In this document: in pieces, positions 46,720 to 57,209 of the stretch
How the letters are laid out: every line of letters begins with the position of its first letter
Position numbering within the stretch: position 1 is the stretch's first letter
Source of the DNA: Alligator mississippiensis
Lineage: Eukaryota; Chordata; Crocodylia; Alligatoridae
DNA: 64,000 nt
Direction: 5' to 3'
Assembly: GCF_030867095.1 (NCBI RefSeq)
Contig: NC_081828.1
Location: forward strand, 213,410,978-213,474,977
The notes under the pieces: model-generated
Seen by the model: only the letters and a program-made list of their open reading frames with translations
Told to the model about the DNA's origin: nothing
Database searches by the model: none
Made by a program: the position numbers and the translations under genes

Positions 46720-47330
46720 GTCTGGGCCATATAAGTATCCATTGACTTGGTTACCCGGAAAACTTTTTCGTACTAGCGTAACAATGATTGACCTTGTTGG
46801 ACCAATTTGGAAGGGTTAAATCAAGGAAGACGCGGCGTGCAATTGATTTGAGGATGAGCTGCATCTCCGCAGCCGGGGCAATTGCTACACCTGATGAGGG
46901 AGGCTTGATATATGGCTGGAAAGAATTGGGGAGGTTTGGAGCTGCGATGAGACCCCAGGCAGACATGGCTTAGTTTGGGCAGGATAACAGGACTGCAAGA
47001 AGCAAGTTTAAAGTGGTGGTGTACCACAATTTAGGACGCACATATAATGTAGGTACCGGATACCACCTAATTAGGAGGCAAGTCTGACATGGCTGGTACA
47101 TTGATTAGTTTGTAAATGCTTGATCAGGCCCTTGCCTATATAAGGAACTGTGCAACAGTTTATGGTTGGCTCAGTGTGTATTTACTTACACGTGTATAAA
47201 AGATGCATGATATAGGAAGACTTTGCATGCGCACACCCTTGCACCCATCTCTTCTGTTGGGCAGCCTGATGACCTGACTGCCAGGGCACAGGGCTAATCT
47301 CATTGTACTTGCTGTATTTTTTTGATCTGT
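46720..47330. other. AT-rich unclassified block
   Basis: The block includes a TATA-like word (cctatataaggaactgtgc near 47135) and gtgtataaaagatgcatg near 47194. It could be an old retroelement end or unique regulatory DNA. I cannot assign it. Confidence 0.2.
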
Positions 47331-47667
47331 GTTGCAGTAGGAGTTGAGAGCCCCTTGGGTGCAACAGCAACCCGCCTCTTCCTCCTGCTGCAGTGCATGG
47401 ATAATTGCATATCCTGGCTTAAGAAGGCCTTTTCCTGTTCCTCCCCAAGCAGTAGGCGCTAAACTGAAAGAAGGCTCCCTTTATACCAGGATAAAGGTGC
47501 AGATGTGCCTACCCAGTAGAAGTGTCATCAGGGAGGTGACGGGTGACTGCCTACCCAGTAAAAGTATAACGTACAGCACTGTTCACAGTAGATTACCTCA
47601 ATCCAGAGTCAAGTTACCCCATGACAATTGTGTAGTAATCTTTCTCCTTGGGGGAGTTACTTGGGAT

Positions 47668-47778
47668 ATGTCACCTGGCTGGGTTGGTTTAGCCAGGGAT
47701 GATCCTGCCTTGAGCAGGGGGCTGGACTAGATGCCCTCGTGAGGTCCCTTCCAGCCCTGCTTTTCTGTTATCTGATGA
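47668..47778 (+). mobile_element. CR1 LINE 3' terminus
   Basis: The order gggatgatcctgccttgagc, agggggctggactagatgcc and ctcgtgaggtcccttccagc is a clear CR1 3' end in sense orientation. Confidence 0.85.
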
Positions 47779-47914
47779 CTTGTCTGCTCCCTTGATCTGC
47801 TTGATTCTGGGATGGGGATCTGCCCAAAGTAATCTGGTTTTCTCACCGTCTCGTGGCTCTGTGCTGCAATAATACCTAGTGCAGGCAGCGAATTTCGGAG
47901 AGTGCGTTGTGCCG

Positions 47915-47998
47915 GCTCCTTATTACGGGATAAATTTACTGCAGAGTAAAGTCCAGAGTTAACAACTGCCTAGTAATCACGTCTATACCCTCAGCAAG
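47915..47998 (-). repeat. MITE-like end, ctagtaatcacgtctatacc
   Basis: The piece ttactgcagagtaaagtcca, then gcctagtaatcacgtctata, resembles (in the same orientation) the end near 22000 and shares actgc...gtaa words with 29645-29872. Likely one family of inverted-repeat elements, low certainty. Confidence 0.3.
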
Positions 47999-48759
47999 TG
48001 CCCGCGGGTGAGTTTTTGCAGGTATAGCAGGTTTTTGCTTTGGTTCCACATGAGGTTATACTGAGAGTTTTCCCAGGCGTACGAAGCAAATTCCTAGTTA
48101 GGGTAGACCCGTAACTTTCTTTTCCCTGAAAGCAATGGGCCCAGGGGTCTAGCTCCAGCTCCTTGTGCAGTAGCACACGGAGGCAGCCTACCCTTCCTGC
48201 TGCCCACCACGCTGAGGTTTCGATTATGTTAAGCTAAGAGATGCTAAGTAGCAGCTGAAATCATTACAAGCTGACATGCTAATTTAGGTCCTTTTGTGGT
48301 TTGAGGAACGAAGCCAAATTGACTGCCAGGGTTTTTCTTCTTTCTCCCCCCCGCCCTCACTGTGAATTCCAGTTCTTAGCTTTTAATGTGCCTGTTGGTA
48401 CCTGCCGACGGCCTGGTGATCGATATGGTCTGCACGCTGGCTCTCTGGTGACTGGATGCAAGATGCGTGCAATGTGCTGAACCCCCAAATCCCACGGGGG
48501 AGCCGTTCATGCCTAGCTGGGAAGAAAACGGCACCTGCAGAGCCTGGCACCTCCTGAGATCAGGTTGTTGCAGACTGGGGGCGGGGGGTTTGCCTTCCTC
48601 TGAAGGGGGCATAACCTGGGGCATATTTTAACAACCCTTGTAGTAGCAGGACACTGACACTCGCTGTCTCTCTGCTTTACCTGTGGCTGGTTAGGTGCTA
48701 TCCCATGTGGTTTTGTGATCAGGCTGATCGTGTAGTTTTAGTTCATCGGTTAAACCTGG

Positions 48760-48858
48760 GTTTAGATGGGTGGTGCTGATCTGTCTCAGGCAGGGGGCTG
48801 GACTAGCTGTGATTTGCAGCGGTGCCTTCCAGCCCTACATCTCTCCGATTCTGTAATC
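48760..48858 (+). mobile_element. CR1 LINE 3' terminus
   Basis: The segment caggcagggggctggactag followed by gcggtgccttccagccctac is a diverged CR1 3' end. Confidence 0.65.
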
Positions 48859-48869
48859 GGCCTGGTCCC

Positions 48870-50290
48870 AATTCCCACGCGCATCTCGCTGCCCCTTGGC
48901 ACCACTCGAGCAATAAAATAATGGCCTCTGGGTTGATTTTGGAAGCTCTTACGATGAGTTTCTCTCCGACGCGTGCAGTGCCTTGCAGCGCTGAGACAGC
49001 ACAGGTCACGAGCTCCTAGTTCTCTCCTCCAGAGATGGGTCACGTGCGGCGGGGTGGCTTGTAGGGCTGCTTTATGTCTTTTTGCAAGTATCTGGGTTAC
49101 TGTGTTATGTAGACTGGAGAAGGTACGTGCCTCAGACTTGAAGCAAAAAGGAGTCCCGTGGTCCAGGGTGCAGCAAGAGCCGGGCCTGCGGTCTGCAGCA
49201 GATTTGGCCTGTGCTTTGAAGGGTGACCTCGGAGAGCAGGACACTTTCTCCTCGGCGTGCCCCAGTGGTGCTCGGTAACTCCCAGCGGTAGGGACCTGTG
49301 CTACGACATCACTCTCTTCCTTCCCCAAAAGGTGCAGTAAGCCCAGAATAGCTCAGCAGGGATGTGCCAGCTCCTGGAGTCTGTAAATGAGGATTTGACA
49401 TCCCTCTAAAAGCTTAGCCAAAGTCCGCGGGGACTGAGGCAGGGATTGCAGGGCAGAGTTGTGGGGTCTGTGTGTTTTTAGGCAGCAGCTAAAAAGAGAT
49501 GATTGCAAAGTTACAAAGCCTCCCCCAGGAAAGGATGCTGACAGCCAGCATCCACAGGATGGAAACCACTGGTCCTCTGGGAAGTATGGAGGTGCCTGCA
49601 AGCCACTTTCCTCCACAGGTCTGAAACATTGAGATGTGGCAGGTTGCTTTTGGGCGAATGGGGGCCTGGCAAGCAGAGGGATGCAGGGATTTGATGGGGG
49701 CTGTTGCAGAGAGTGGTGTGAATTCCTCCCAGGGCACTGCGGGGGTTCGGACCCACCCCCAAACCATGCAGCTTCGGTTCTGCCTTTGTAGGCACAGCTA
49801 GCGACTAGGCTCTCGGGTCCCACAGGGCAGAAAGCCAGCACCGAGTGCCAAGAGAGGCATTGAAACATGTCATCTCCTAGCTGATTTCTGCCCTTCTCCA
49901 GCCAGATGCTCAGCACCCTGCAGGGCAAGGTGCATTGTCTGGTCCCTGTGAGTTTGTCTGCCCCGAGAGGGATCTGCCACCGGTCCTGGCAACCCAGGCA
50001 GCTGTAACTGCCGGCGTTGTTACAGCACATCACCTAGACATATGCAAATACTGGAAAAACGGGGAACTTCATTGCGGGCTCATTTACAGAGGGAAATGGG
50101 CCAGAAAAGTTACTGGGAAATGAACTGTGCTGCAGCAGCAATTCTTGAATAGCTTCCCATGTGGACGCTTTTGTTCCAGATTAAAAGTATGGATTCACTT
50201 CTTGGCTTACTCCAGAATCTCTGCTGCTTCTTGTGGACAGGCTCTAAGCTTTTCAGCATAGGAGGATGCTCGATGGGGTTATAAGGGCAG
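48870..50290. other. Intron 1 stretch, nothing recognised
   Basis: Unique sequence. Open frames near 48.8-50.0 kb on the - strand (up to 226 codons) carry no recognisable domain and no splice or neighbour support. Confidence 0.35.
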
Positions 50291-50299
50291 AGAAGGGGT

Positions 50300-50455
50300 G
50301 ATATGGTAGCACCGTGCCTAAAAGCAGGAACGTCTGTGCGATCTTTGCGGCTTTGCTTTGACCTCCTTACATGACCGTGCACAAATTGCGTAGTTGTCTG
50401 TACCTCGGTTTCCCCACCACTGTCATAAGATCCTAGCATTAAAATGGGATTCTGG
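50300..50455 (+). repeat. MIR-type SINE fragment
   Basis: The order caaattgcgtagttgtctgt then acctcggtttccccaccact and attaaaatgggat is a diverged sense MIR. Confidence 0.5.
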
Positions 50456-50459
50456 CTTT

Positions 50460-51838
50460 CTGGTGCAATTCAGTCAGATAGGTAAATGGTAGCAGAAAAG
50501 GAGTGCACCGACAGGTTGTCTAGTTGCATCATGCGGTGACAGTCTGCCTGATTGGCATGTGGGTGGTCACCAAAACGCACGTGAAGAACTCGCTGAAAGA
50601 GTAAGGAGATATTTGCCTTTCCTCTGTGCTACCTGGATAGTAAGCCTGGAAAGAATAGCTTTCCTTGCTGCCATTTCTTTTGGAAATAAACCAATGAAGC
50701 CTTTGCTTAAACACTGATTTCTGGAACGGGTACCCCTGTGATCTTGGGGAGGGTTTTTTTGTATTCTGGAGTGTGTGCGCCTGTACGCGGGGTATATAAC
50801 CAGACCCTAAAACACGGATCTTGCTACTTAGTTTGCACAAATAAAGGAGAATGCTTGAAGGCGGCTGGGTAGTTCTTGCACCGCACGTAATGGCTCCCTG
50901 TCCCTTTCTGGTGTGTCCCATTCCGGATTTAGTCTTTCGGTACTTTGCCCATCAGTTTTGAGTGATCATTCGAGCCTTTCCTGCTCTGATTAAATCCAGC
51001 CACGGTGCATAGCAACTGGAAAGCTTTCCCCTGTATTTGCTTTGCTCAGCCTCCATGGAGATGGAGGGCTGGTGGTTTCAACCCAGCTCCCCATTGGGCT
51101 CTGATGCACCAACACCATGCATGTCACTTGTAGTGAGCAGCTATATAGAGAGACCCACGCCTGAACTCCTCTCGAGGTGAATGCTGTAGGTAGGTGATGG
51201 TGCAGAACGGTGGTTCCCACGTAGCAGATCTTGGGGTGGGGGGTCACAGCATTGGCAAATGGAGGGTGTGAGACCTGGAGAAATTCAGGTGTAAGTCAGG
51301 CTTCCATGGAAAGATTGGGAGCTGCAGGTATAGCTTAGATTAGCCTCCTTGACTTCTTGTCAGTGGTTGGATTGTGTAAGGAGCTGGGAGTCAGCCAGGG
51401 CTTTTCGCCTCGTGGTGCCTAGTCCTTGAGATGAAGCAGGAGCTGGTGCTTTTAGGTCCAAGAGCTTCAGGTCTACCCCGTAGACATGACCCAACTGAGT
51501 CCAGGGTCATCCTGTTGTTTCAGGTCAAAGACCACCAGCGGGGGGGAATAAACGGGAAACGGTGATAAAGTCTGGACCTGGGAACTTGTTTTGAGATCCC
51601 TGCATGGAAGTAGGCAAATATTGTCTCTGCCCAGTTGTGAGAAGGAAGTGGTTGGGTCCAGGACCTGAGCAGAGGAAAGTCACCAGCCACTGTAGGTCCT
51701 GCCACTAGGTCAAGTGCTGTGACTACTAGGTCAGACAGCCTCCTTTGGTGTCTGGGAGGAGGGATGGGTGGGAGACAGCGTGCCAGACAAGGAGGAGGCT
51801 TTTGGTTCTGAATTCTCATCTCTTCTTTCTCCCCACAG
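50460..51838. other. Last 1.4 kb of intron 1
   Basis: Unique sequence ending in the exon 2 acceptor with a good pyrimidine tract (tctcttctttctccccacag). No second promoter or CpG island is seen before exon 2, which supports the distant CpG island as the gene's start. Confidence 0.5.
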
Positions 51839-53230
51839 CTGATAGTTGAAAAGACAACTGACTACCCTTCCATTGAGTACTCCTTGGTGGAGGATGTAGC
51901 ACTCCACTTCACCTGTTTGATGGACAGACTGAATGAGCAGCGCCTGTTTCAGCCAGACCTGTGCGACGTGGACATCGTCCTGGTGCAGCAGAAGAGCATC
52001 TTCCCTGCCCACAAAGGGGTCCTTGCCGCCTACAGCCAGTTCTTCCACTCCCTCTTCACCCAGAACAAGCAGCTGCAGCGGGTCGAGCTCTCGCTGGAGG
52101 CCCTCACCTCCCAGGGCTTCCAGCAGATCCTCAACTTCATCTACACCTCTAAGCTCCTGGTGAACTCCTGCAATGTGCAGGACGTCTTGAATGCCGCCGC
52201 CGTGCTGCAGATGAATAACATCGCTTCCTCTTGCCAGGATCTCATCAACACCAGGTCCCTCAGCTTGGCCATGGCCAGCGACATGGCCCTGCCTCCGGAC
52301 AGCTGCAGCAGCACTGTCCCCCCTCAGTACTATTGCGAGATCAAGCAAGAGGTGGATTCCCCGCACCCCAAGATCTATGCCCGGGAAGGGAATGATCCCT
52401 ACTCTGTGCGCGTAGAGGACCGGGCTGGCAGTGGCAGCAACCAGCACCTCCCCGCCCTGCCCCCCAAGCAATACTACAAGGAGGAGAATGATGGAGGCCC
52501 AGCTGCTGTTTGCAAGATGGAGGGGGAGGACTCTGAGGAGGACCCAGACAGCCAGGGCTACAACCGGGAGCAGATCATTGTGGAGGTGAACCTCAACAAC
52601 CAGACACTCAATGTCTCCAAGGGGTTGGAAGGGAAACCGAGCCCCAGTGAAGCCGCTGCTGTGATCAGCCGGCCTGATGGGGATGGGCGTGACACCGAGG
52701 AGGATGGGGAGGAAGAGAACGAGGAAGGGGAGGAGGAGGAGGAAGAGGAGGAGGATGCCGAAGTGGGGGAGGAGGAGGAGGAAGAGCATAGTGAGGAGGA
52801 AGACTTGGAGGAAACCACAGAAGAAGAGGAGGAAGAGGACGATGAAGAGGAGGCGCCTGAAGTAAAAAGGGAAAAGACTGTGCCACCCCGCCGGGGGAGC
52901 AGGGCATCCAAAGCCACCAAACCAGCTGTGTCTGCTTCCTCCCAAGAGGTGACCAAAGTGGAAGACGAGGAGGAGGAAGAGGAGGAGGGCCAGCGTGGGA
53001 GGAAGAGGAAAAAGGAGCAGGATGGGCTGGGCCAGAAGGTCAAGCTGGAAGAGAAGCAGCACTACCCCTGCAAGAAATGCCCGCGGGTCTTCAACAACCG
53101 CTGGTACCTGGAGAAGCACATGAACGTGACCCACAGCCGGATGCAGATTTGCGACAAGTGTGGCAAACGCTTCCTGCTGGAGAGCGAGCTGCTGCTGCAC
53201 CACCAGACGGACTGCGAGAAGAACATCCAG
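51839..53230 (+). CDS. ZBTB47: ZBTB47 exon 2: BTB domain, acidic tract, zinc fingers 1-2
   Basis: This exon encodes 464 codons (residues 2-465 if exon 1 gives Met1). It is bounded by a strong acceptor (pyrimidine tract ending ccccacag at 51838) and donor (cag|gtgagc at 53231). Domains in order: N-terminal extension; BTB/POZ domain at about 38-137 with CDV (43-45), AHK (58-60) and AYSQFF (65-70), for dimerisation and corepressor binding; the block [20 protein letters not shown] (244-263), shared with ZNF652; a Glu/Asp tract at about 289-339 with short interruptions; a basic nuclear localisation motif GRKRKK (388-393); finger 1 (C412, C415, H428, H433); finger 2, a C2HC type (C439, C442, H455, C460). 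Three SUMO-consensus sites are visible: IKQE (169-172), VKRE (343-346) and VKLE (402-405). The frame has no stop, and the exon 3 join restores finger 3. Identity as ZBTB47 is from family recognition. Confidence 0.95.
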
Positions 53231-53655
53231 GTGAGCTGAGCGCTGCGAACGGCACCGGGGCGCACTGGGCCACCCAGTATCCTGCCCGTGGCACTCGGGC
53301 CTGGGGACTTCTGGTGGGCCTGGGTGATGCTGTTAGTGGGGTTGGGGCTCTCAGTGCAGAGCCAGATGTGAGGCTGAGGGTACTTGGCGCCTGGGAGAGC
53401 ACTGTGTGGGATGCTGAGTTATGCAGACCTTGGATGTGGGGCTGGTCCTTCAGAGCTAGGTGGGGTGCTACAGGTACCTTGCAATGGTGGCTGCTTAGGG
53501 GAGCAGGATCCGTGAGCATCTCCCTGGTGGTCAAGGGGAAGCAGCTCTTGCTTCACCTTCCCATACCTCAAAGCATCTTGATCCTCTGAATGCAGAGAGG
53601 AGAGAGAATGAGGCTGTCTGTTGTTGCCTCAAGGCATCAAGAAACAGCAGCATGG

Positions 53656-54450
53656 AGCCATAGAGAAGCAGAGCTGGAAGGGACCTGCAGAGGTCATCTA
53701 GTCCAACCCCTGCCTGAAGCAGGACCGTCCCTATCTAAACCATCCCATACAAATGCATTGTCTAACCTCTTAGCAAAACCACAGTCAATCCTGACACGGC
53801 CACGAGACATACTAGTGTAATCAGTCACAGGTCAAGCCAGGGGACTGTGGTGGCTAATGTCCTGCCACTGTGTGGGTTGTTAAAATACAGTTGAGAGAGC
53901 CTTCGTAGAGCGCCATGCACCCCTACAGAGAAAGGCAAAACTTCCCACTGTCCATACCAGTCTGGCCGTAGAGTAAAATTCCTTCCTGACCCCAAATGTA
54001 GCGTTGGGCCTGGCCCTGAGCAGGAGGGCAGGACTCTCTAACCAGGAACCTCTGATTTTTAAGTCCTAGTAGGAGCACTAGCATGCTTCAGTCATGATCC
54101 CCAGCCTTGGCTGTAGCCAACAGCTAATGCCTCTGAGGGATGGCTTAAAAAATCCTCCCCAACACATGTTGCAGCAGGTGGAGGAAGAATGCCCTCCTGG
54201 ATCCATGTGATGAGCAGCAAAGCCCAGATCCGTGGGAAATACTCATAGAAACAAAAAGACACAGCTCCTCCTAGATCATCCCATGTCCAACCTGTTCTCA
54301 AACACCTCCAGTCGTGGAGAGCGCACTGTTTCCCTGGGTGTCTGTTCCACTGCCTCGCTGCTCTAACGGGGAAGAAATTGTTCTTGATATCAAATCTAAA
54401 CCTTGCTGCAACTTCAAGCTGTTCATCTGCATCCTCCTCTCTTTTTTTTT
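53656..54450 (-). mobile_element. CR1 LINE 3' region, antisense, about 0.8 kb
   Basis: In order: gagctggaagggacctgcag, aggtcatctagtccaacccc, tgcctgaagcaggaccgtcc, attccttcctgaccccaaat, ctccagtcgtggagagcgca and ctgttccactgcctcgctgc, ending near a T-run. This is the longest CR1 copy in the window and lies just inside intron 2. Confidence 0.85.
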
Positions 54451-54459
54451 TTAGCAAGA

Positions 54460-55100
54460 AAGAAATGGTGTTGTGATGCATGCCTGGTAAGGTTACCACA
54501 GTGTGCAGAGCTACTGCTCTGGGGCAAGGGTCAGCAGCCTTTTGAGCTCTGCGCGATGCCTAGTAGATGGGCTAGTTTAAAGTCCATTCCAGCAGTGGCT
54601 CTGCAGGCCCATGGCTGTGCCATCAGACAGCTCAGGGGCGCTGGTCTGACGTTTCCTGTGCCATGGTGAAGCTGCAGTGCCAGCTGCTGGGGAGAGGCTC
54701 AAGTGCAGCCCGGCAGTCACCGCGTCCGTCCACGGGCTGCTGTTCAAAATGGAAGTGGAGCTGGCAGGAGTCGAGGGAACCTCTGGGTTTCTTGCTTCAG
54801 GGCGCTGCTCTCCTGAGAGCACGAGGCATGTCCCCTCCCCGTCCCCGATCCTGCACACCGTGGCCAAGTCTGCATAGCAAGGGGCTGGGGGTGGCATCAT
54901 CGTAACGGTGAGCAAAGCTGACCAGGGAGTTTGGTTATTAAACGGAGGGCAGAAAAACCCAAGCTAACTTCTTCCTGTCTGTCGACCCAGCCTATAACCG
55001 GATTCACCCCCAATTTTACCCAAATGCATACAGTTTGGATAATCCATGATGCTGCTGTAGGTATGCGCTTGTCTAGTGTTTCCAGTTCTAGGTAGTCCTA
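54460..55100. other. Intron 2 stretch, nothing recognised
   Basis: Unique sequence with no clear repeat or exon. Confidence 0.35.
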
Positions 55101-55111
55101 GATCTCGATTA

Positions 55112-55743
55112 TGGTAGGAAAGTTGCACCATTTGAACCGAATCAATGTTAACAACCAATCTGCTTAAAGCAGTGCAAACTCCTCATACAGATTCGTGCTA
55201 GATGGGTTAGAGTCATAGAAATATCACAGAAAATGGGGGTTGGAAGGGACCTCCGGTCACATCTAGTCCAACCCCCTGCTTCAAGCAGGACCAACCCCAA
55301 CTACATCATCCCAGCCAAGGCTTTGTCTAGCCAGGTCTTAAACACCTCCAAGGATGGAGACTCCACCACCCCTCTCGGTCGCCTGTTCCAGTGTTTTACT
55401 ACCCTCCTAGTGAGAAAGTTCTTCCAAATCTTTAGCCTAAATTTCTCTTGCTGCAACTTGAGACCATCGCTCCTCGTTTAACAGGTTTAAGGCATTTAAG
55501 GCTCACTTAAATCGGTTTAGCTTAAGTTGGGGATTTGCTGACGTGAGCCGAGATAGTTTTGATCTTGGCTCTCCCTCGTTTCATTTTGTCAGCAAACTTC
55601 CAAATTAAGCTTAATCCAAATTAAATTAATCCTCGCTTCAGTCGGTTTAGGGTCTGCCCATCTTCAGGGGCTTGTGGTAGTTTAATGAGACCTGATTTGA
55701 ATTATAAAATTAATTCAGTTAAACCAATGCAACTTTCCTACCA
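55112..55743. mobile_element. TA-flanked inverted-repeat DNA transposon, split by a CR1
   Basis: A perfect 16-bp inverted repeat, tggtaggaaagttgca (55112-55127) and its complement (55728-55743), is flanked on both outer sides by TA. The match continues inward for about 25 more bases with mostly C/T differences (gaaccgaatcaatgtta against aactgaattaatttta). A CR1 at 55211-55478 lies inside, so the original element was about 360 bp. The TA flanks suggest a Tc1/mariner-type MITE. Confidence 0.65.
55211..55478 (-). mobile_element. CR1 LINE 3' end, antisense, nested
   Basis: The order atgggggttggaagggacct, catctagtccaaccccctgc, ttcaagcaggaccaacccca, aaggatggagactccaccac and ttgctgcaacttgagaccat is a well-preserved CR1 of the kind abundant in alligators. 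It inserted into the inverted-repeat element around it and is therefore younger than that element. Confidence 0.9.
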
Positions 55744-55749
55744 TAGTCT

Positions 55750-57200
55750 TTCATTGGCTTGATCAGAATCGGAGTCATTTATTGGCCGGCTGCCGCTTTC
55801 TAACATTCCAAGGTGACCTGAACCAATCGGGAGCCAGGAAGAGGTTCGTTCTTTGAGTATGCTGCAGTCTCATTGGCTAAGCCATAAAACCGCACGTTCT
55901 TTTAAAATCCTCCAGCTAATCTTCTAATCCTCACTGGACTGTTTTGTATGATGCTGTCATTGCCAATAAAATAATAACAATTTTCTAGACGGCCTCAAAT
56001 TATCCTTCCGGTGCTGCAGCGATTTTTAAATTAATCCAGCTCTGATCTTTTGTGGTGTATTCCTAAAATTATAGCTACAGGAGCTAAGGGTGGCGAAGCC
56101 ACTTATAATTGGTACTCTTGGCCTCCCGTGACTCAAATGCGAAGGCTAATGATGGAGTTGGCACGAAAGATGCGGGCAGTAGAGGAGCGCAGGAAACTTC
56201 AGATGAGACTGAAGCATCAGTAGGATATTGGTGATAAGCAGTGTTATGTCAGTGGCTCTGCAAGTGATAAATGGAGGATGCAGGTTTGAGCGTGGATCAC
56301 TTTGGATTTAAAAAACGAGGGGCTGTTCTTGGTGAAGATCTTCTGCTGTTGTAGCCCACGATTTTGGGCCGTCTTCGGATGCGATTCCTCTGTTTCTTAT
56401 TCCGAATATGTGATGTTACTGAGCCGTATCTGCTGCTGTAAATCTGTTATACGTCTCCATTGGAGTCGCATCAGTTTATCCCGGCTGAGGATAAGACCCA
56501 GTGGGACCACTCGTGGCATAAGATGATACTCAGCATGCATTTGAATATTCAGATCTGTTCATTTTTACTGAGATGTGCACTTAACGGACAGATTAAACCT
56601 CTCTTCTTCTGGAGATCTAATTACACAGAAAAATTAAATTAAAGGGACATGCTAGCTTGAAATCGAGCCCTCTTAAAGGTTAAGAAAAACAAGAATTAAG
56701 GTTTCGCGTACATGGTCCTAATTTGTCACCAGACAAGATTTGTCTTGTGCAACAAAGGAGGGAGAGGCCGGTGCAGGTTTTTAGTTTTATTTTAATAGTA
56801 TGTGATCCTCTAATTAAAGACCATGCTATAATTCACATGCATAAAAACACCGAATTAAGGCCGTGTGGGCAACCTTGCTTCTGACACATCCTAAGTCTCA
56901 AGTGCTTGACCTCGACCTAAATGTCAGTGATTTTTTTTGAGAGTTTTTTTTTTCAAGCAACTACCTTGATTGGGTAGAGTTGAATTGAAGTTATAATTAA
57001 ATATGAAACACTGTGCCTGTCAAAGATTTTTGTTTGGCATTATTTTATCGTCTAATCAAACAAACGTCAGGTTTTTTTTGGAGTTGTCATCTACATTGAT
57101 AAGATTTAGGAAGAATCTTTATGAAGTTTATGATCATTTATTTTTTCGTAAGATGAGTAAGTTTGAGTATATGATCCAGTATCTTTTCCTGTGTTTTACA
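55750..57200. other. AT-rich, repeat-poor block of intron 2 (possible regulatory region)
   Basis: Contains inverted CCAAT words (tcattggcttgatc, tctcattggctaagccataa), runs of aataaaataataacaatttt and several taat/attaa motifs, with only one old repeat inside (about 56430-56510). The lack of younger insertions in a repeat-bearing intron is compatible with constraint, but conservation cannot be judged here. Confidence 0.35.
56430..56512 (+). repeat. Ancient amniote repeat fragment
   Basis: The piece acgtctccattggagtcgca followed by ttatcccggctgaggataag and acccagtggg follows the old repeat 'ctccattgactt...ccggctgaggatctgacccag'. Related to the copy at 41430. Confidence 0.45.
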
Positions 57201-57209
57201 GCGGTGCTA

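Larger units (their letters stand above)
1649..51838 (+). other. ZBTB47: ZBTB47 intron 1 (about 50.2 kb)
   Basis: The intron runs from the proposed donor gtacct to the acceptor ccccacag. It holds no other recognisable exon on either strand; open frames inside it are short or low in complexity. It contains three tandem arrays near its 5' end, scattered MIR-type SINEs, CR1 3' ends, several DNA transposon relics, a possible solo LTR and AT-rich unique blocks. The right boundary is firm; the left one depends on the exon 1 call. Confidence 0.6.

Noticed and set aside
49353-50033. 226-codon frame on the - strand
   Set aside because: No domain, no splice signals bordering a coding-like segment and no codon pattern that suggests a gene.
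51884-51922. Starting ZBTB47 inside exon 2 (TTG at 51884 or ATG at 51920)
   Set aside because: The frame is open back to the acceptor and the upstream residues match the N-terminus I recall for the family, so the exon 1 ATG is preferred. The ATG at 51920 stays possible as an alternative start.
51731-53203. 490-codon open frame on the - strand
   Set aside because: It is the antisense of ZBTB47 exon 2. The Leu-rich product reflects CTC/TTC complements of the Glu codons, and the + strand shows clear BTB and zinc-finger domains with proper splice sites.
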